NCBI GenBank assembly: GCA_947495915.1
Contig: CANMAW010000005.1
Location: forward strand, 186,001-250,000
DNA length: 64,000 nucleotides
Direction of reading: 5' to 3'
Source of the DNA: Maribacter algarum (ex Lu et al. 2025) (nom. illeg.)
Lineage (GTDB): Bacteria; Bacteroidota; Bacteroidia; Flavobacteriales; Flavobacteriaceae
The position numbers were made by a program, and so were the translations under genes. The notes beneath the pieces were generated by a model. It did not search any database. It was not told the DNA's origin and saw only the letters and a list, made by a program, of their open reading frames with translations. Below are positions 36,785 to 46,377 of this stretch, piece by piece; position 1 is the stretch's first letter; every line of letters begins with the position of its first letter.

Positions 36785-38497
36785 ATGAGCGTTCAAATAT
36801 GGACCTACATTCTAGTAGGAATTACTTTTAGTATTTATATCGGGATAGCTATTTGGTCACGTGCTGGGTCTACAAAAGAATTTTATGTCGCTGGCGGTGG
36901 CGTTTCTCCACTGGCGAACGGCATGGCTACAGCCGCCGATTGGATGTCGGCCGCATCTTTTATTTCTATGGCCGGTATTATCGCTTTTGCAGGGTATGAT
37001 GGCTCGGTATACCTCATGGGGTGGACAGGCGGTTACGTTTTACTAGCACTTTTACTCGCCCCCTACTTAAGAAAATTCGGAAAGTTTACCGTACCTGACT
37101 TTATTGGCGATCGTTACTATTCAAAAACCGCAAGATTGGTTGCAGTTTTGTGTGCGCTGCTCGTTTCTTTTACCTACGTCGCCGGACAAATGCAAGGCGT
37201 TGGGCTGGTATTCTCAAGGTTTCTTGAAGTTGATATGAATACCGGGGTGATCATCGGAATGGTCATCGTACTTTTTTATGCGGTTTTAGGAGGAATGAAA
37301 GGTATTACTTATACTCAAGTAGCCCAGTATTGTGTGCTCATATTTGCCTTCATGGTACCCGCAATTTTTATTTCTTTTCAAATGACCGGAAACCCAATTC
37401 CGCAATTAGGAATGGGGTCTACCTTAAATGACGGATCTGGTGTTTTTCTGTTGGATAAACTAGACGGACTATCAACAGAATTAGGATTTGAAGAATATAC
37501 CAGCGGATCAAAATCAATGATTGATGTATTTGCAATAACCTTAGCTTTAATGGTAGGTACCGCAGGGTTGCCACATGTAATTGTTCGATTCTTTACCGTA
37601 AAACGGGTAAAAGATGCTCGAAAATCTGCTGGATGGGCCCTGCTACTAATTGCTATTTTGTATACCACGGCGCCAGCAGTTTCTGTTTTTGCTAGAACCA
37701 ATATGATTGATACAGTGAACAATCAGCCCTATGCGAATATGCCAGAATGGTTTTCAAAATGGGAAATTACAGGACTCATTTCCTTTGACGATAAAAACGG
37801 TGACGGATTAATTCAATACGTTGCCGATGCCGATACAAATGAATTGCAAGTAAATAGAGATATTATGGTACTGGCCAATCCTGAAATTGCCAATTTACCC
37901 AATTGGGTGATTGCCTTAGTTGCTGCTGGCGGATTAGCCGCAGCACTTTCAACTGCTGCAGGATTGTTATTGGTCATCTCATCATCGGTTTCTCATGATT
38001 TAATCAAAAAAGTTTTCAAGCCAGACATATCAGAGAAAGGAGAACTTTGGGCAGCTAGAGGCGCTGCCACTGTAGCAGTAATCATTGCTGGCTACTTCGG
38101 AATAAACCCACCAGGATTTGTTGCTGCAGTTGTTGCACTTGCCTTTGGTTTGGCAGCCGCATCATTTTTCCCTGCTATCGTTTTGGGTATTTTCTATAAA
38201 AAAATGAATAAAGAAGGCGCTATAGCAGGCATGGTAGTTGGAATATCGCTCATGCTCTTTTACATGCTGAAATTTAAATTCGGAATTTTTGACGGAGGAA
38301 AATTAGCCGTGGCCGGATTAAAAGAAGATTGGTGGTTTGGAATTTCGCCCGAAGGTTTTGGTAGTGTGGCGATGGTTGTCAATTTTATCGTATCTATAAC
38401 GATTATGAAGTTCACTCCAGCTCCTCCCGAAGAGGTTCAAAAAATAGTGGAAGATATTCGTATTCCTAGTGGTGCAGGTGCTACATCAGATCATTAA
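36785..38497 (+). CDS. Sodium:solute symporter (SSS family, acetate/monocarboxylate type)
   Basis: A 570-residue protein with about 13 membrane helices. Landmarks are SKTEFYVAGG-like STKEFYVAGGGVSPLANGMA, DWMSAASFISMAGIIAF, FTVPDFIGDRYYSKTARLVA, GGMKGITYTQVAQY, GTAGLPHVIVRFFTV and AALSTAAGLLLVISSSVSHDL. The DUF4212 partner and nearby acetyl-CoA synthetase suggest acetate or another short monocarboxylate, but substrate assignment in SSS is unreliable from sequence. Its stop overlaps the convergent AraC gene by four bases. Confidence 0.92.
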   Translation: MSVQIWTYILVGITFSIYIGIAIWSRAGSTKEFYVAGGGVSPLANGMATAADWMSAASFISMAGIIAFAGYDGSVYLMGWTGGYVLLALLLAPYLRKFGKFTVPDFIGDRYYSKTARLVAVLCALLVSFTYVAGQMQGVGLVFSRFLEVDMNTGVIIGMVIVLFYAVLGGMKGITYTQVAQYCVLIFAFMVPAIFISFQMTGNPIPQLGMGSTLNDGSGVFLLDKLDGLSTELGFEEYTSGSKSMIDVFAITLALMVGTAGLPHVIVRFFTVKRVKDARKSAGWALLLIAILYTTAPAVSVFARTNMIDTVNNQPYANMPEWFSKWEITGLISFDDKNGDGLIQYVADADTNELQVNRDIMVLANPEIANLPNWVIALVAAGGLAAALSTAAGLLLVISSSVSHDLIKKVFKPDISEKGELWAARGAATVAVIIAGYFGINPPGFVAAVVALAFGLAAASFFPAIVLGIFYKKMNKEGAIAGMVVGISLMLFYMLKFKFGIFDGGKLAVAGLKEDWWFGISPEGFGSVAMVVNFIVSITIMKFTPAPPEEVQKIVEDIRIPSGAGATSDH

Positions 38498-39420
38498 TTG
38501 ATTTTCGAAGAAGTTGACACTTTAAACTGCTGGGGGGTCATCAGCTCCATCTTCTTAAATTGTCTGTTAAAATAACTGGTATTGTTAAATCCTGATTTAT
38601 AGGCGATTTCTGCAATGGTAAAATCTTTGGATTTCTGTATCAGTTTCTTTGCAAACTTTATCTTCTCTGAATTGATATAATCGATAGGAGAGATACCCAA
38701 AGTATTCTTGAATTTTTTATGAAAATGGGAAGAGCTTAAACATGCTTTTTCCGCCAAAAGTTCAACATTCATCGCCTTATCTGTCAAATTCTCTTTAATA
38801 TATTTGATAACCAAACCAATTCGGGTATCATCAATCATCGAGTCACAATTCGTCAAAATAATCGATTTCGCTTTGGTTTGCAGCAGTCTTATGATCAGTT
38901 CTTGAATCATTAAATCTAAAAGCACATCTTTAGACTTATTGTTATTCGTAAAGGTATGCACTAATCGTTCTACAAGAATATTAACATCAGTATTGTTTGT
39001 TAAATGTGAAGCAGCATTGTCTAACGCCCAATCATTGTTTTCATTTTCAATGGCGACTTGATGATTGAAATATTGCACCACTTCTTCAATTTTATGTGCA
39101 TCTAACCCTAAGGCCAAACATTGAGTTGGGGTATTTTTTGTTGCAATAGGAAAATCAATCACCATATCCTTTTGAGCAGGCATTACAACAGACTCCCCAG
39201 GAAAAAAATCAAAAGGTGTCATGCCATTTAAATGCATAACCTTTTTTCCCGAAAGCATACTTGCAATCACCGGATAGTCGAATTTCAAAACCACCTTTTC
39301 TGCTTCCTCAAAAGTTTCATAAATATTTAACTCCGCATACTTCGCATTATAAGTGGTTTTGTTTTCCACTAATGTGGTGATTTTCCTCGTGTTAGTATGA
39401 TGCTTTAACAACTGTTTCAT
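38494..39420 (-). CDS. AraC-family transcriptional activator
   Basis: A 308-residue regulator with a sensor-type N-terminal domain (contains SGKKVMHLNGMTPFDFFPGE). The C-terminal double helix-turn-helix is at about residues 205-305 (VELLAEKACLSSSHFHKKFK, GISPIDYINSEKIKFAKKLI, TIAEIAYKSGFNNTSYFNRQFK). It is divergent from the aldehyde dehydrogenase gene across 217 bases and convergent with the symporter, so it most likely controls the aldehyde dehydrogenase-DUF779-acs unit. I start at the ATG at 39418-39420; an upstream in-frame ATG at 39435 would add five residues. Confidence 0.9.
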   Translation of the reverse strand: MKQLLKHHTNTRKITTLVENKTTYNAKYAELNIYETFEEAEKVVLKFDYPVIASMLSGKKVMHLNGMTPFDFFPGESVVMPAQKDMVIDFPIATKNTPTQCLALGLDAHKIEEVVQYFNHQVAIENENNDWALDNAASHLTNNTDVNILVERLVHTFTNNNKSKDVLLDLMIQELIIRLLQTKAKSIILTNCDSMIDDTRIGLVIKYIKENLTDKAMNVELLAEKACLSSSHFHKKFKNTLGISPIDYINSEKIKFAKKLIQKSKDFTIAEIAYKSGFNNTSYFNRQFKKMELMTPQQFKVSTSSKIN

Positions 39421-39637
39421 GTTCAATATTAGCAAATTAACATCACAATAAAGTGGAATAATAGATATGTTCTACTCTATAATAAATACGTGCAATACAA
39501 TTCATATTTAATAAAATAAATTTATAAAAATTAAATTAAATGCATTAATCAAGACTTTTAATTGATAAAATCACAATTCACCTAACATATCAATGGTCTA
39601 TGAGCATTATATCATAAATCTTATAAAAAGCATAACT

Positions 39638-41137
39638 ATGAGTTACTCAAAACCTCAGTTCAAAGAAAAATACCACAACTTCATTAATGGAAAGTTTGTC
39701 GCGCCCATTGCTGGTGATTACTTCGAAAACACCTCTCCGGTAGACAATAGTTTAATTGCAAAATACCCGCGTTCACAAAAAGAAGATGTAGAACTAGCCT
39801 TAGATGCAGCAAATGCGGCTAAAGATTCATGGGGCTACACTGCTGCTGCAGAACGTGCTGCAATGTTAAATAAGGTGGCAGACATTATTGAAGAAAATCT
39901 TGAAGAATTCGCCTTGGTAGAAACCTGTGATAATGGAAAGCCGATTCGCGAGACCTTAAATGCTGATATTCCATTAGCGGTTGATCACTGGCGGTATTTT
40001 GCAGCTTGTATTCGAGCGGAAGAAGGTAGTGCTACAGAATTAGATGCCAATACATTATCAATGAATATCAAAGAACCTTTGGGTGTGGTTGGTCAAATAA
40101 TTCCATGGAATTTCCCCTTACTTATGCTTTCTTGGAAACTTCCGCCGGCACTTGCCACTGGAAATTGTGTGGTTCTGAAACCCGCTGAACAAACACCGTC
40201 TACTGCTACCTTATTGATGGAAAAAATTGCTGATGTTTTTCCTCCAGGGGTACTAAATGTTGTTCATGGTTTTGGACCTGAAGCCGGTAAACCTCTAGCA
40301 TCGAGTTCAAAAGTTGACAAAGTTGCTTTTACCGGAGAAACTACCACGGGGCAACTCATTATGCAATACGCTTCAAAGAACTTGAATCCGGTGACGATGG
40401 AATTGGGTGGTAAATCTCCCAACGTATTTTTCAATTCCGTGATGGATGAAGACGATGCATATTTAGATAAAGCCATTGAAGGAGCCGTATTGTTTGCCTT
40501 CAATCAAGGTGAAGTCTGTACTTGTCCTTCGAGACTTTTGGTACAAGAAGACATTTACGATGCCTTTATGAAACGTGTTATCGAGAGAACAAATGCAATT
40601 GTACAAGACAACCCATATGACACGAACACCATGGTTGGTGCACAAGCGTCAAACGATCAATATGAAAAGATAAAATCATACTTAAAAATTGGTGTTGAAG
40701 AAGGCGCAAAAGTCTTGGCCGGTGGAGAAGCAAATGTACTAGATGGAGATCTCGCCAACGGTTTTTACATAAAACCAACTATCTTAGAAGGTCACAATAA
40801 AATGCGGGTTTTTCAAGAAGAAATATTTGGGCCTGTTGTTTGTGTCACTAAATTCAAAGATGAAGCTGAGGCATTAGAAATTGCTAATGATACACTATAT
40901 GGATTAGGTGCTGGTGTTTGGACAAGAGACGCACATCAATTATATCAAATTCCTCGTGCTATTAAAGCTGGTAGAGTTTGGGTAAATTGTTACCATGCCT
41001 ACCCTGCCCATGCTCCTTTTGGAGGTTATAAGAAATCGGGATTTGGAAGAGAAAATCACGTGATGATGTTGAATTATTACCGCCAGACGAAAAACATGCT
41101 GATATCGTATGACAAGAACAAACTAGGTTTCTTTTAG
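39638..41137 (+). CDS. NAD(P)-dependent aldehyde dehydrogenase (ExaC/acetaldehyde type)
   Basis: A 499-residue aldehyde dehydrogenase. It shows [28 protein letters not shown], the Rossmann [13 protein letters not shown], the general base in MELGGKSPN, the catalytic Cys in [11 protein letters not shown] and GPVVCVTKF. The CxC context and DUF779 neighbour are typical of ExaC-like enzymes that oxidise acetaldehyde or related aldehydes to acids. The downstream acetyl-CoA synthetase would activate the acid. I use the ATG at 39638, which gives the family N-terminus [15 protein letters not shown]; the frame is open to an ATG at 39593. Confidence 0.94.
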   Translation: MSYSKPQFKEKYHNFINGKFVAPIAGDYFENTSPVDNSLIAKYPRSQKEDVELALDAANAAKDSWGYTAAAERAAMLNKVADIIEENLEEFALVETCDNGKPIRETLNADIPLAVDHWRYFAACIRAEEGSATELDANTLSMNIKEPLGVVGQIIPWNFPLLMLSWKLPPALATGNCVVLKPAEQTPSTATLLMEKIADVFPPGVLNVVHGFGPEAGKPLASSSKVDKVAFTGETTTGQLIMQYASKNLNPVTMELGGKSPNVFFNSVMDEDDAYLDKAIEGAVLFAFNQGEVCTCPSRLLVQEDIYDAFMKRVIERTNAIVQDNPYDTNTMVGAQASNDQYEKIKSYLKIGVEEGAKVLAGGEANVLDGDLANGFYIKPTILEGHNKMRVFQEEIFGPVVCVTKFKDEAEALEIANDTLYGLGAGVWTRDAHQLYQIPRAIKAGRVWVNCYHAYPAHAPFGGYKKSGFGRENHVMMLNYYRQTKNMLISYDKNKLGFF

Positions 41138-41160
41138 AATATAGCATATTGAATATTAAT

Positions 41161-41184
41161 AGGCTGGATAATTCCCAGCCTTTT
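41161..41184 (+). terminator. Hairpin between the aldehyde dehydrogenase and DUF779 genes
   Basis: AGGCTGG/CCAGCCT stem with a seven-base loop and a TTTT tail, 23 bases after the dehydrogenase stop and 15 before the next ATG. The short T run suggests partial termination or message stabilisation within the operon. Confidence 0.65.
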
Positions 41185-41198
41185 AAACTAATAAAATT

Positions 41199-41564
41199 AT
41201 GCAACGCGTAGCCATAACAGAAAAAGCAGCAGAAACCGTTCGACTACTGCAAAAAAAACACGGAGAACTGATATTTCACCAAAGCGGCGGCTGCTGTGAT
41301 GGTTCGTCTCCTATGATTTTTGAGAAAGATGAAATGTATTTAGACGAAAGTGATGTGCTTTTAGGCCAACTTGAAAATGTCAATTTCTACATGAACATCG
41401 ATCAATTTGAATATTGGAAACACACACATTTAACTATAGATATTACCGAGGGAAGAGGTTCAAGTTTTTCTTTAGAAATTCCGCTCGGATTACGTTTTAT
41501 TGTCATTTCAAGACTTTTAACTGAAGATGAAAATACCTTTTTTAATTCCTCACAAAAATCTTAA
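41199..41564 (+). CDS. DUF779 protein associated with aldehyde dehydrogenase
   Basis: A 121-residue cytoplasmic protein that matches DUF779 from end to end: HGELIFHQSGGCCDGSSPMI, FYMNIDQFEYWKHTHLTIDI and GRGSSFSLEIPLGLRF. The CC pair in SGGCCDG is a possible metal or redox site. DUF779 genes usually sit beside ExaC-type aldehyde dehydrogenases, as here, but their function is not known to me. Confidence 0.9.
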   Translation: MQRVAITEKAAETVRLLQKKHGELIFHQSGGCCDGSSPMIFEKDEMYLDESDVLLGQLENVNFYMNIDQFEYWKHTHLTIDITEGRGSSFSLEIPLGLRFIVISRLLTEDENTFFNSSQKS

Positions 41565-41591
41565 ATTGCTTTTCCAATTTAATACTAGTTC

Positions 41592-43499
41592 ATGAGCAAT
41601 TACCATATCAAACATTTAGAAGAATACTTTCAAGTATATCGAAAATCCATACGTAACCCTGAGGGATTTTGGGAAGAAATTGCTGAAGAACATTTCGTTT
41701 GGCGTAAAAAATGGAATAATGTTTTACAATGGGATTTTTCTAAACCAGAAATAAAATGGTTTGAAGGTGCTCAATTAAATATTACTGAAAATTGCTTAGA
41801 CCGACACTTACCCACACGCGGTAATAAAACTGCAATTCTTTTTGAACCCAATGATTCAAAAGAAGAAGCAGAACATATTACTTATTATCAATTGCATGAA
41901 CGTGTTTGCCGTATGGCGAATGTACTTTTAGATAAAGGCATTAAGAAAGGTGATCGGGTTTGTATTTATCTTCCTATGATTCCTGAACTGGCTATTGCAT
42001 TACTTGCTTGCGCTCGTATTGGAGCTATACATTCTGTGGTTTTTGCAGGTTTTTCTGCCAATGCACTTTCTACAAGAATAAACGATTCAGATTGTAAAAT
42101 GGTCATCTGTTCTGATGGTTCTTTTAGAGGAAGTAAAACTATTGACCTAAAAGGTATTGTTGATAAGGCTTTGGAAGATTGTAAAGGAGTTAAAAAGGTA
42201 TTGGTGGCCAAACGGATTAATTCTAAGATTGACTTGAAAGAAGGTCGTGACGAATGGCTACAACCCCTTTTAGATAATGCATATGCAGATAATACTGCTG
42301 AAGTAATGAACGCAGAAGATCCGTTATTCATTTTGTATACATCAGGCTCTACTGGAAGGCCCAAAGGTATGGTGCATACCACTGCTGGCTATATGGTATA
42401 TACCGCATATACATTTAAAAATGCTTTTAAATACACCGAAAATGATGTGTATTGGTGTACCGCCGATATTGGTTGGATTACTGGCCATTCTTATATTGTT
42501 TATGGTCCATTGGCCAACGGAGCGACCACGGTAATGTTTGAAGGGGTTCCCTCCTATCCTGATTATGGTCGTTTTTGGCAAGTTGTTGAAAAACATAAAG
42601 TCAATCAATTTTATACCGCACCTACCGCAATTAGAGCATTGGCCAAAGAGAATTTAGAATTTGTAGAAAAACATGACCTATCCTCTTTAAAAGTTTTAGG
42701 ATCGGTAGGAGAGCCAATTAATGAAGAAGCATGGCACTGGTACAACAACAACGTTGGCAAAAAGAACAGTCCGATTATTGATACTTGGTGGCAAACCGAA
42801 ACTGGTGGTATGATGATTACCCCTATTCCCTATGTAACGCCCACTACTCCGACTTATGCGACATTGCCATTTATTGGCATTCAACCGGCATTGATGGATG
42901 AAGAAGGAAAAGAAATTAAAGGAAACCAAGTCGATGGTCGTTTGTGTATAAAATTCCCCTGGCCTTCGATTGCTCGTACCATTTGGGGAGATCATGACAG
43001 GTATCGAGACACCTATTTCTCCGCATATAAAGACATGTATTTTACAGGTGATGGGGCATTAAGAGATGCCGTTGGGTATTATCGAATTACTGGTCGAGTA
43101 GATGATGTAATAATCGTTTCAGGGCATAATTTAGGTACAGCACCAATTGAAGACTCCATCAACGAACACCCAGCAGTAGCCGAAAGTGCTATTGTAGGTT
43201 TTCCACATGATGTAAAAGGCAATGCTTTATATGGATATGTAATTTTAAAGGAAGTAGGTGAAACACGTGACCGTGATAACCTTAGAAAAGAAATCAACCA
43301 ACAGATTACTGAGCAAATTGGCCCTATTGCAAAACTTGATAAAATTCAATTTGTACCCGGGCTACCAAAAACACGAAGTGGTAAAATTATGCGTCGAATT
43401 CTCCGAAAAATTGCCAGCAAAGATACCTCCAACCTGGGCGACACAAGTACTTTACTGAACCCAGAAGTAGTGAAGGATATTATGGATAATGCCTTGTAA
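41592..43499 (+). CDS. acs: Acetyl-CoA synthetase (AMP-forming)
   Basis: Activates acetate to acetyl-CoA through acetyl-AMP. The 635-residue protein has the Acs N-terminus (EYFQVYRKSIRNPEGFWEEI), the P-loop-like LYTSGSTGRPKGMVHT, DTWWQTETGG and YFTGDGA. It also has GRVDDVIIVSGHNLGT and the C-terminal KTRSGKIMRRILR, whose Lys is the residue acetylated in other Acs enzymes. It lies 27 bases after DUF779, so the dehydrogenase, DUF779 and acs genes form a likely acetaldehyde-to-acetyl-CoA unit. Confidence 0.95.
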   Translation: MSNYHIKHLEEYFQVYRKSIRNPEGFWEEIAEEHFVWRKKWNNVLQWDFSKPEIKWFEGAQLNITENCLDRHLPTRGNKTAILFEPNDSKEEAEHITYYQLHERVCRMANVLLDKGIKKGDRVCIYLPMIPELAIALLACARIGAIHSVVFAGFSANALSTRINDSDCKMVICSDGSFRGSKTIDLKGIVDKALEDCKGVKKVLVAKRINSKIDLKEGRDEWLQPLLDNAYADNTAEVMNAEDPLFILYTSGSTGRPKGMVHTTAGYMVYTAYTFKNAFKYTENDVYWCTADIGWITGHSYIVYGPLANGATTVMFEGVPSYPDYGRFWQVVEKHKVNQFYTAPTAIRALAKENLEFVEKHDLSSLKVLGSVGEPINEEAWHWYNNNVGKKNSPIIDTWWQTETGGMMITPIPYVTPTTPTYATLPFIGIQPALMDEEGKEIKGNQVDGRLCIKFPWPSIARTIWGDHDRYRDTYFSAYKDMYFTGDGALRDAVGYYRITGRVDDVIIVSGHNLGTAPIEDSINEHPAVAESAIVGFPHDVKGNALYGYVILKEVGETRDRDNLRKEINQQITEQIGPIAKLDKIQFVPGLPKTRSGKIMRRILRKIASKDTSNLGDTSTLLNPEVVKDIMDNAL

Positions 43500-43513
43500 T
43501 TACTTTTCTTTCC

Positions 43514-43521
43514 TATTTTTG
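43514..43521 (+). promoter_or_regulatory. -7 promoter element for udk
   Basis: TATTTTTG matches TAnnTTTG exactly, 20 bases before the udk ATG. A TTG at 43494-43496 is spaced 17 bases upstream, in the range reported for Bacteroidota -33 elements. Confidence 0.65.
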
Positions 43522-43541
43522 CTTAAAATTTAAAAGAATAG

Positions 43542-44150
43542 ATGCTAATTATAGGAATTGCAGGAGGTACAGGATGCGGTAAAACAACAGTAGTCAATCA
43601 GATTATTGAAGAATTACCAGATGAAGAAGTGGGTGTAATTTCTCAAGATTCATACTACAATGATTTATCTCATTTAACTCTTGTAGAACGACGTAAAACC
43701 AATTTTGATCATCCTAACTCCATTGATTTTGAACTCTTGGCGCATCATTTAAAGGAGCTTAAAGCAGGTAATTCTATTCAACAACCTGTATATTCTTTTC
43801 TAGAATGCAATCGTACCGATGAAACCATACCCACCCACCCCACCAAGGTCATTATCGTTGAGGGTATTTTGATTTTAACCAATAAAGAAATTCGTGACAT
43901 GTGCGATATTAAAATTTTCGTACATGCCGACTCTGATGAACGACTTATTCGAAGATTAAAAAGAGATGTGAATGAACGCGGATGGAATCTTGATGAAACC
44001 ATAGAAAAATATCAAAGTATTCTAAAACCTATGCACGATCAATTTATTGAACCTAGCAAAGAATACGCAGATATCATTATTCCGAATAACAAATATAATA
44101 CCGTAGCTGTTGATGTAGTGCGAAGTGTTGTAAATGAAAAATTGTTATAA
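43542..44150 (+). CDS. udk: Uridine kinase Udk
   Basis: Phosphorylates uridine and cytidine in pyrimidine salvage. The 202-residue P-loop kinase begins LIIGIAGGTGCGKTTV (Walker A). It has ISQDSYYNDLSHL, NFDHPNSIDFELL, IVEGILILTNKEIRD and RLIRRLKRDVNERGW, all standard for Udk. Its stop overlaps the next start (TAATG), so it is coupled to the DivIC-like gene, a frequent pairing in flavobacteria. Confidence 0.95.
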   Translation: MLIIGIAGGTGCGKTTVVNQIIEELPDEEVGVISQDSYYNDLSHLTLVERRKTNFDHPNSIDFELLAHHLKELKAGNSIQQPVYSFLECNRTDETIPTHPTKVIIVEGILILTNKEIRDMCDIKIFVHADSDERLIRRLKRDVNERGWNLDETIEKYQSILKPMHDQFIEPSKEYADIIIPNNKYNTVAVDVVRSVVNEKLL

Positions 44151-44494
44151 TGGCGTTGAAAGACCTTAAAACAAAAAAATGGTTTAAACTACTCACCATT
44201 TTTAGTAGTATATATATTTTAATACTGACCGCATTTGTGGTTTGGATGGTTTTTTTTGATACCAATTCTTTACGTATTCATATGGAATTGAAGAATGAAA
44301 TTGATAAACTTGAGAAACAAAAAAAGTATTTAAAAGAGCAAATTGAACAAGATAAAAAAGTTATTGAAAAGTTATCTGACCCTGAAGAATTGGAGAAGTT
44401 TGCACGTGAACAATATTACTTAAAAAAGAAAAACGAAGAAATCTATCTTATAGAATATGAAGATAGTTTAAAAACCAAAAATGATAATAACTAA
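44150..44494 (+). CDS. FtsB/DivIC-type septum formation initiator
   Basis: A 114-residue bitopic protein. A short basic N-terminus precedes one membrane helix (LLTIFSSIYILILTAFVVWMVFF). It is followed by a leucine/lysine-rich coiled coil (about residues 45-80) and the DivIC-type ending KLSDPEELEKFAREQYYLKKKNEEIYLI. Such proteins link FtsL and FtsQ in the divisome. It overlaps udk by one base. The FtsB and DivIC names are not separable from sequence here. Confidence 0.87.
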   Translation: MALKDLKTKKWFKLLTIFSSIYILILTAFVVWMVFFDTNSLRIHMELKNEIDKLEKQKKYLKEQIEQDKKVIEKLSDPEELEKFAREQYYLKKKNEEIYLIEYEDSLKTKNDNN

Positions 44495-44700
44495 TAAACA
44501 GGAGCCAAAAGCTCTTAATCACAGAAAAAAGGTATAATTAGACGACTTCGTTTTTTACATTTTATTCAATCGATACTCCCCAACGTAAAACTTTAACTCA
44601 ATTTAACGCCAAACACTTTAGTTATTCACGTTCTGTTAACAAAATTCATCAGGTGGCGTTGTAAATAATTGTATTTTTACATGCTAATGATAGAGTGTAT

Positions 44701-45474
44701 ATGGGCAAGATTATTGCAATTGCAAATCAAAAAGGTGGCGTAGGAAAAACCACTACAACCGTTAATTTGGCCGCAGCTTTAGGGGTACTTGAGAAAAAGG
44801 TGCTACTAATTGATGCTGACCCTCAGGCCAATGCTACTTCAGGCTTAGGCATTAACGTCGATGAAGTTGCTTTGGGTACCTACCAACTTTTAGAACATAC
44901 CAAAAGTGCAGAAGAAACCATCATAACTACTGATTCACCGAATGTAGATTTGATTCCGTCTCATATAGATTTAGTTGCTATTGAAATAGAACTTGTCGAT
45001 AAAGATAAGCGCGAGTATATGATGAAAAAGGCCATTTTAGCCTTAAAAGATAAGTATGATTATATTCTTATTGATTGTGCACCTTCATTAGGTCTATTAA
45101 CATTGAATGCGTTAACTGCTGCAGACTCTGTAATTATACCAATTCAATGTGAATATTTTGCTCTTGAAGGGCTAGGGAAACTTCTGAATACAATAAAGAG
45201 CATTCAAAAAATTCATAATCCTGACCTTGATATAGAGGGGATGCTTTTAACGATGTACGATTCAAGATTACGCCTGTCTAATCAAGTGGTAGAAGAAGTA
45301 CGTAAACATTTTGGTGATATGGTTTTTGAAACTATTATTCAAAGAAATGTTCGCCTTAGTGAAGCTCCAAGTTATGGCGAAAGTATTATCAAATATGACG
45401 CGAGCAGTAAAGGAGCCGCCAATTATTTGAATATGGCTAACGAGGTAGTTAAAAAAAATAAACAGACGGTATAA
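44701..45474 (+). CDS. parA: Chromosome-partitioning ATPase ParA (Soj)
   Basis: A 257-residue ParA/MinD-class ATPase with the deviant Walker A KGGVGKTTTTVNLAAAL. It also has LLIDADPQANATSGLG, IDCAPSLGLLTLNAL and PIQCEYFALEGLGKLL. It works with ParB to separate replicated origins. The ATG at 44701 is the natural start; an upstream GTG at 44695 adds two residues. parB starts at the base after its stop. The 206-base gap upstream holds only a one-mismatch -7 element (TATTTTTA at 44672-44679). Confidence 0.95.
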   Translation: MGKIIAIANQKGGVGKTTTTVNLAAALGVLEKKVLLIDADPQANATSGLGINVDEVALGTYQLLEHTKSAEETIITTDSPNVDLIPSHIDLVAIEIELVDKDKREYMMKKAILALKDKYDYILIDCAPSLGLLTLNALTAADSVIIPIQCEYFALEGLGKLLNTIKSIQKIHNPDLDIEGMLLTMYDSRLRLSNQVVEEVRKHFGDMVFETIIQRNVRLSEAPSYGESIIKYDASSKGAANYLNMANEVVKKNKQTV

Positions 45475-46377
45475 ATGGCGAAAGCAACCAAGAAACAGGC
45501 TTTGGGCAGAGGGCTCTCTGCACTTCTAAAAGACCCTGAAAACGATATTCAATCGGCATCAGATAAGAATGCTGATAAAGTTGTTGGTAATATTGTTGAA
45601 TTAGACCTTGATGCGGTAGAAGTAAATCCTTTTCAACCTCGATCACATTTTAATGATGAGGCCTTGCAAGAATTGGCAACTTCAATTCGTGAATTAGGTG
45701 TTATTCAGCCAATCACAGTTAGAAAATTAGATTTTAATAAATTTCAATTGGTTTCTGGTGAACGTCGATTTAGAGCATCGAAACTTATTGGCCTCGAAAC
45801 TATTCCTGCATATATTCGAATTGCAAACGACCAAGAATCATTAGAAATGGCCTTGGTTGAGAATATTCAACGTCAAGATTTAGATCCTATTGAAATTGCA
45901 TTGTCATATCAACGACTTATTGATGAAATACAATTAACCCAAGAAAAACTAAGTGATCGTGTCGGAAAAAAACGCTCAACGATTGCCAATTATCTCCGTC
46001 TTTTAAAATTAGACCCAATTATTCAAACTGGCATGCGCGATGGTTTTGTAAGTATGGGGCACGGTAGAGCATTGGTTAATATTGATAGCAAGCAAGATCA
46101 AATTGGAATTTATGAAAAGATTGTAGGTCAAAATCTTTCGGTTCGTGATACAGAACGCCTAGTAAAAGCGCATAAAGAAAATGGTTCTTTTAAGGGGGCT
46201 GTGAAAAGCGTAAAAGCAACTCCTAGTTTTGTTTCCAATTCAAAACAAGAACTTGTAAAACATTTTGATACCAAAGTTATCATTCAAGCATCTGAAAAAG
46301 GCAAAGGTAAGATTACCCTTCCATTTGCCTCTGAAGAAGAATTTTTGCGTTTAAAAAAGCTACTCCTTGGTAACTAA
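45475..46377 (+). CDS. parB: Chromosome-partitioning protein ParB (Spo0J)
   Basis: A 300-residue ParB. The N-terminal CTPase/clamp region has VNPFQPRSHFND, IRELGVIQPITVR, GERRFRASKLIG and ALVENIQRQDLDPIE. The central helix-turn-helix is SDRVGKKRSTIANYLRLLKL with MGHGRALVN, and the C-terminus forms a dimerisation domain. It binds parS sites and loads onto DNA by CTP-dependent sliding. I found no convincing parS match in this window. The gene overlaps the DUF5683 start by 11 bases. Confidence 0.95.
   Translation: MAKATKKQALGRGLSALLKDPENDIQSASDKNADKVVGNIVELDLDAVEVNPFQPRSHFNDEALQELATSIRELGVIQPITVRKLDFNKFQLVSGERRFRASKLIGLETIPAYIRIANDQESLEMALVENIQRQDLDPIEIALSYQRLIDEIQLTQEKLSDRVGKKRSTIANYLRLLKLDPIIQTGMRDGFVSMGHGRALVNIDSKQDQIGIYEKIVGQNLSVRDTERLVKAHKENGSFKGAVKSVKATPSFVSNSKQELVKHFDTKVIIQASEKGKGKITLPFASEEEFLRLKKLLLGN

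Noticed and set aside
41966-42382. A 138-codon minus-strand frame opposite acs
   Set aside because: Antisense shadow of a conserved coding sequence; no recognisable domain or promoter.
44395-44415. CACGTG-centred sequence resembling parS inside the DivIC-like gene, near parAB
   Set aside because: Only the CACGTG core fits; the flanks do not match the 16-base parS palindrome. Other CACGTG cores (near 36858, 41058, 58818) also lack the flanks.
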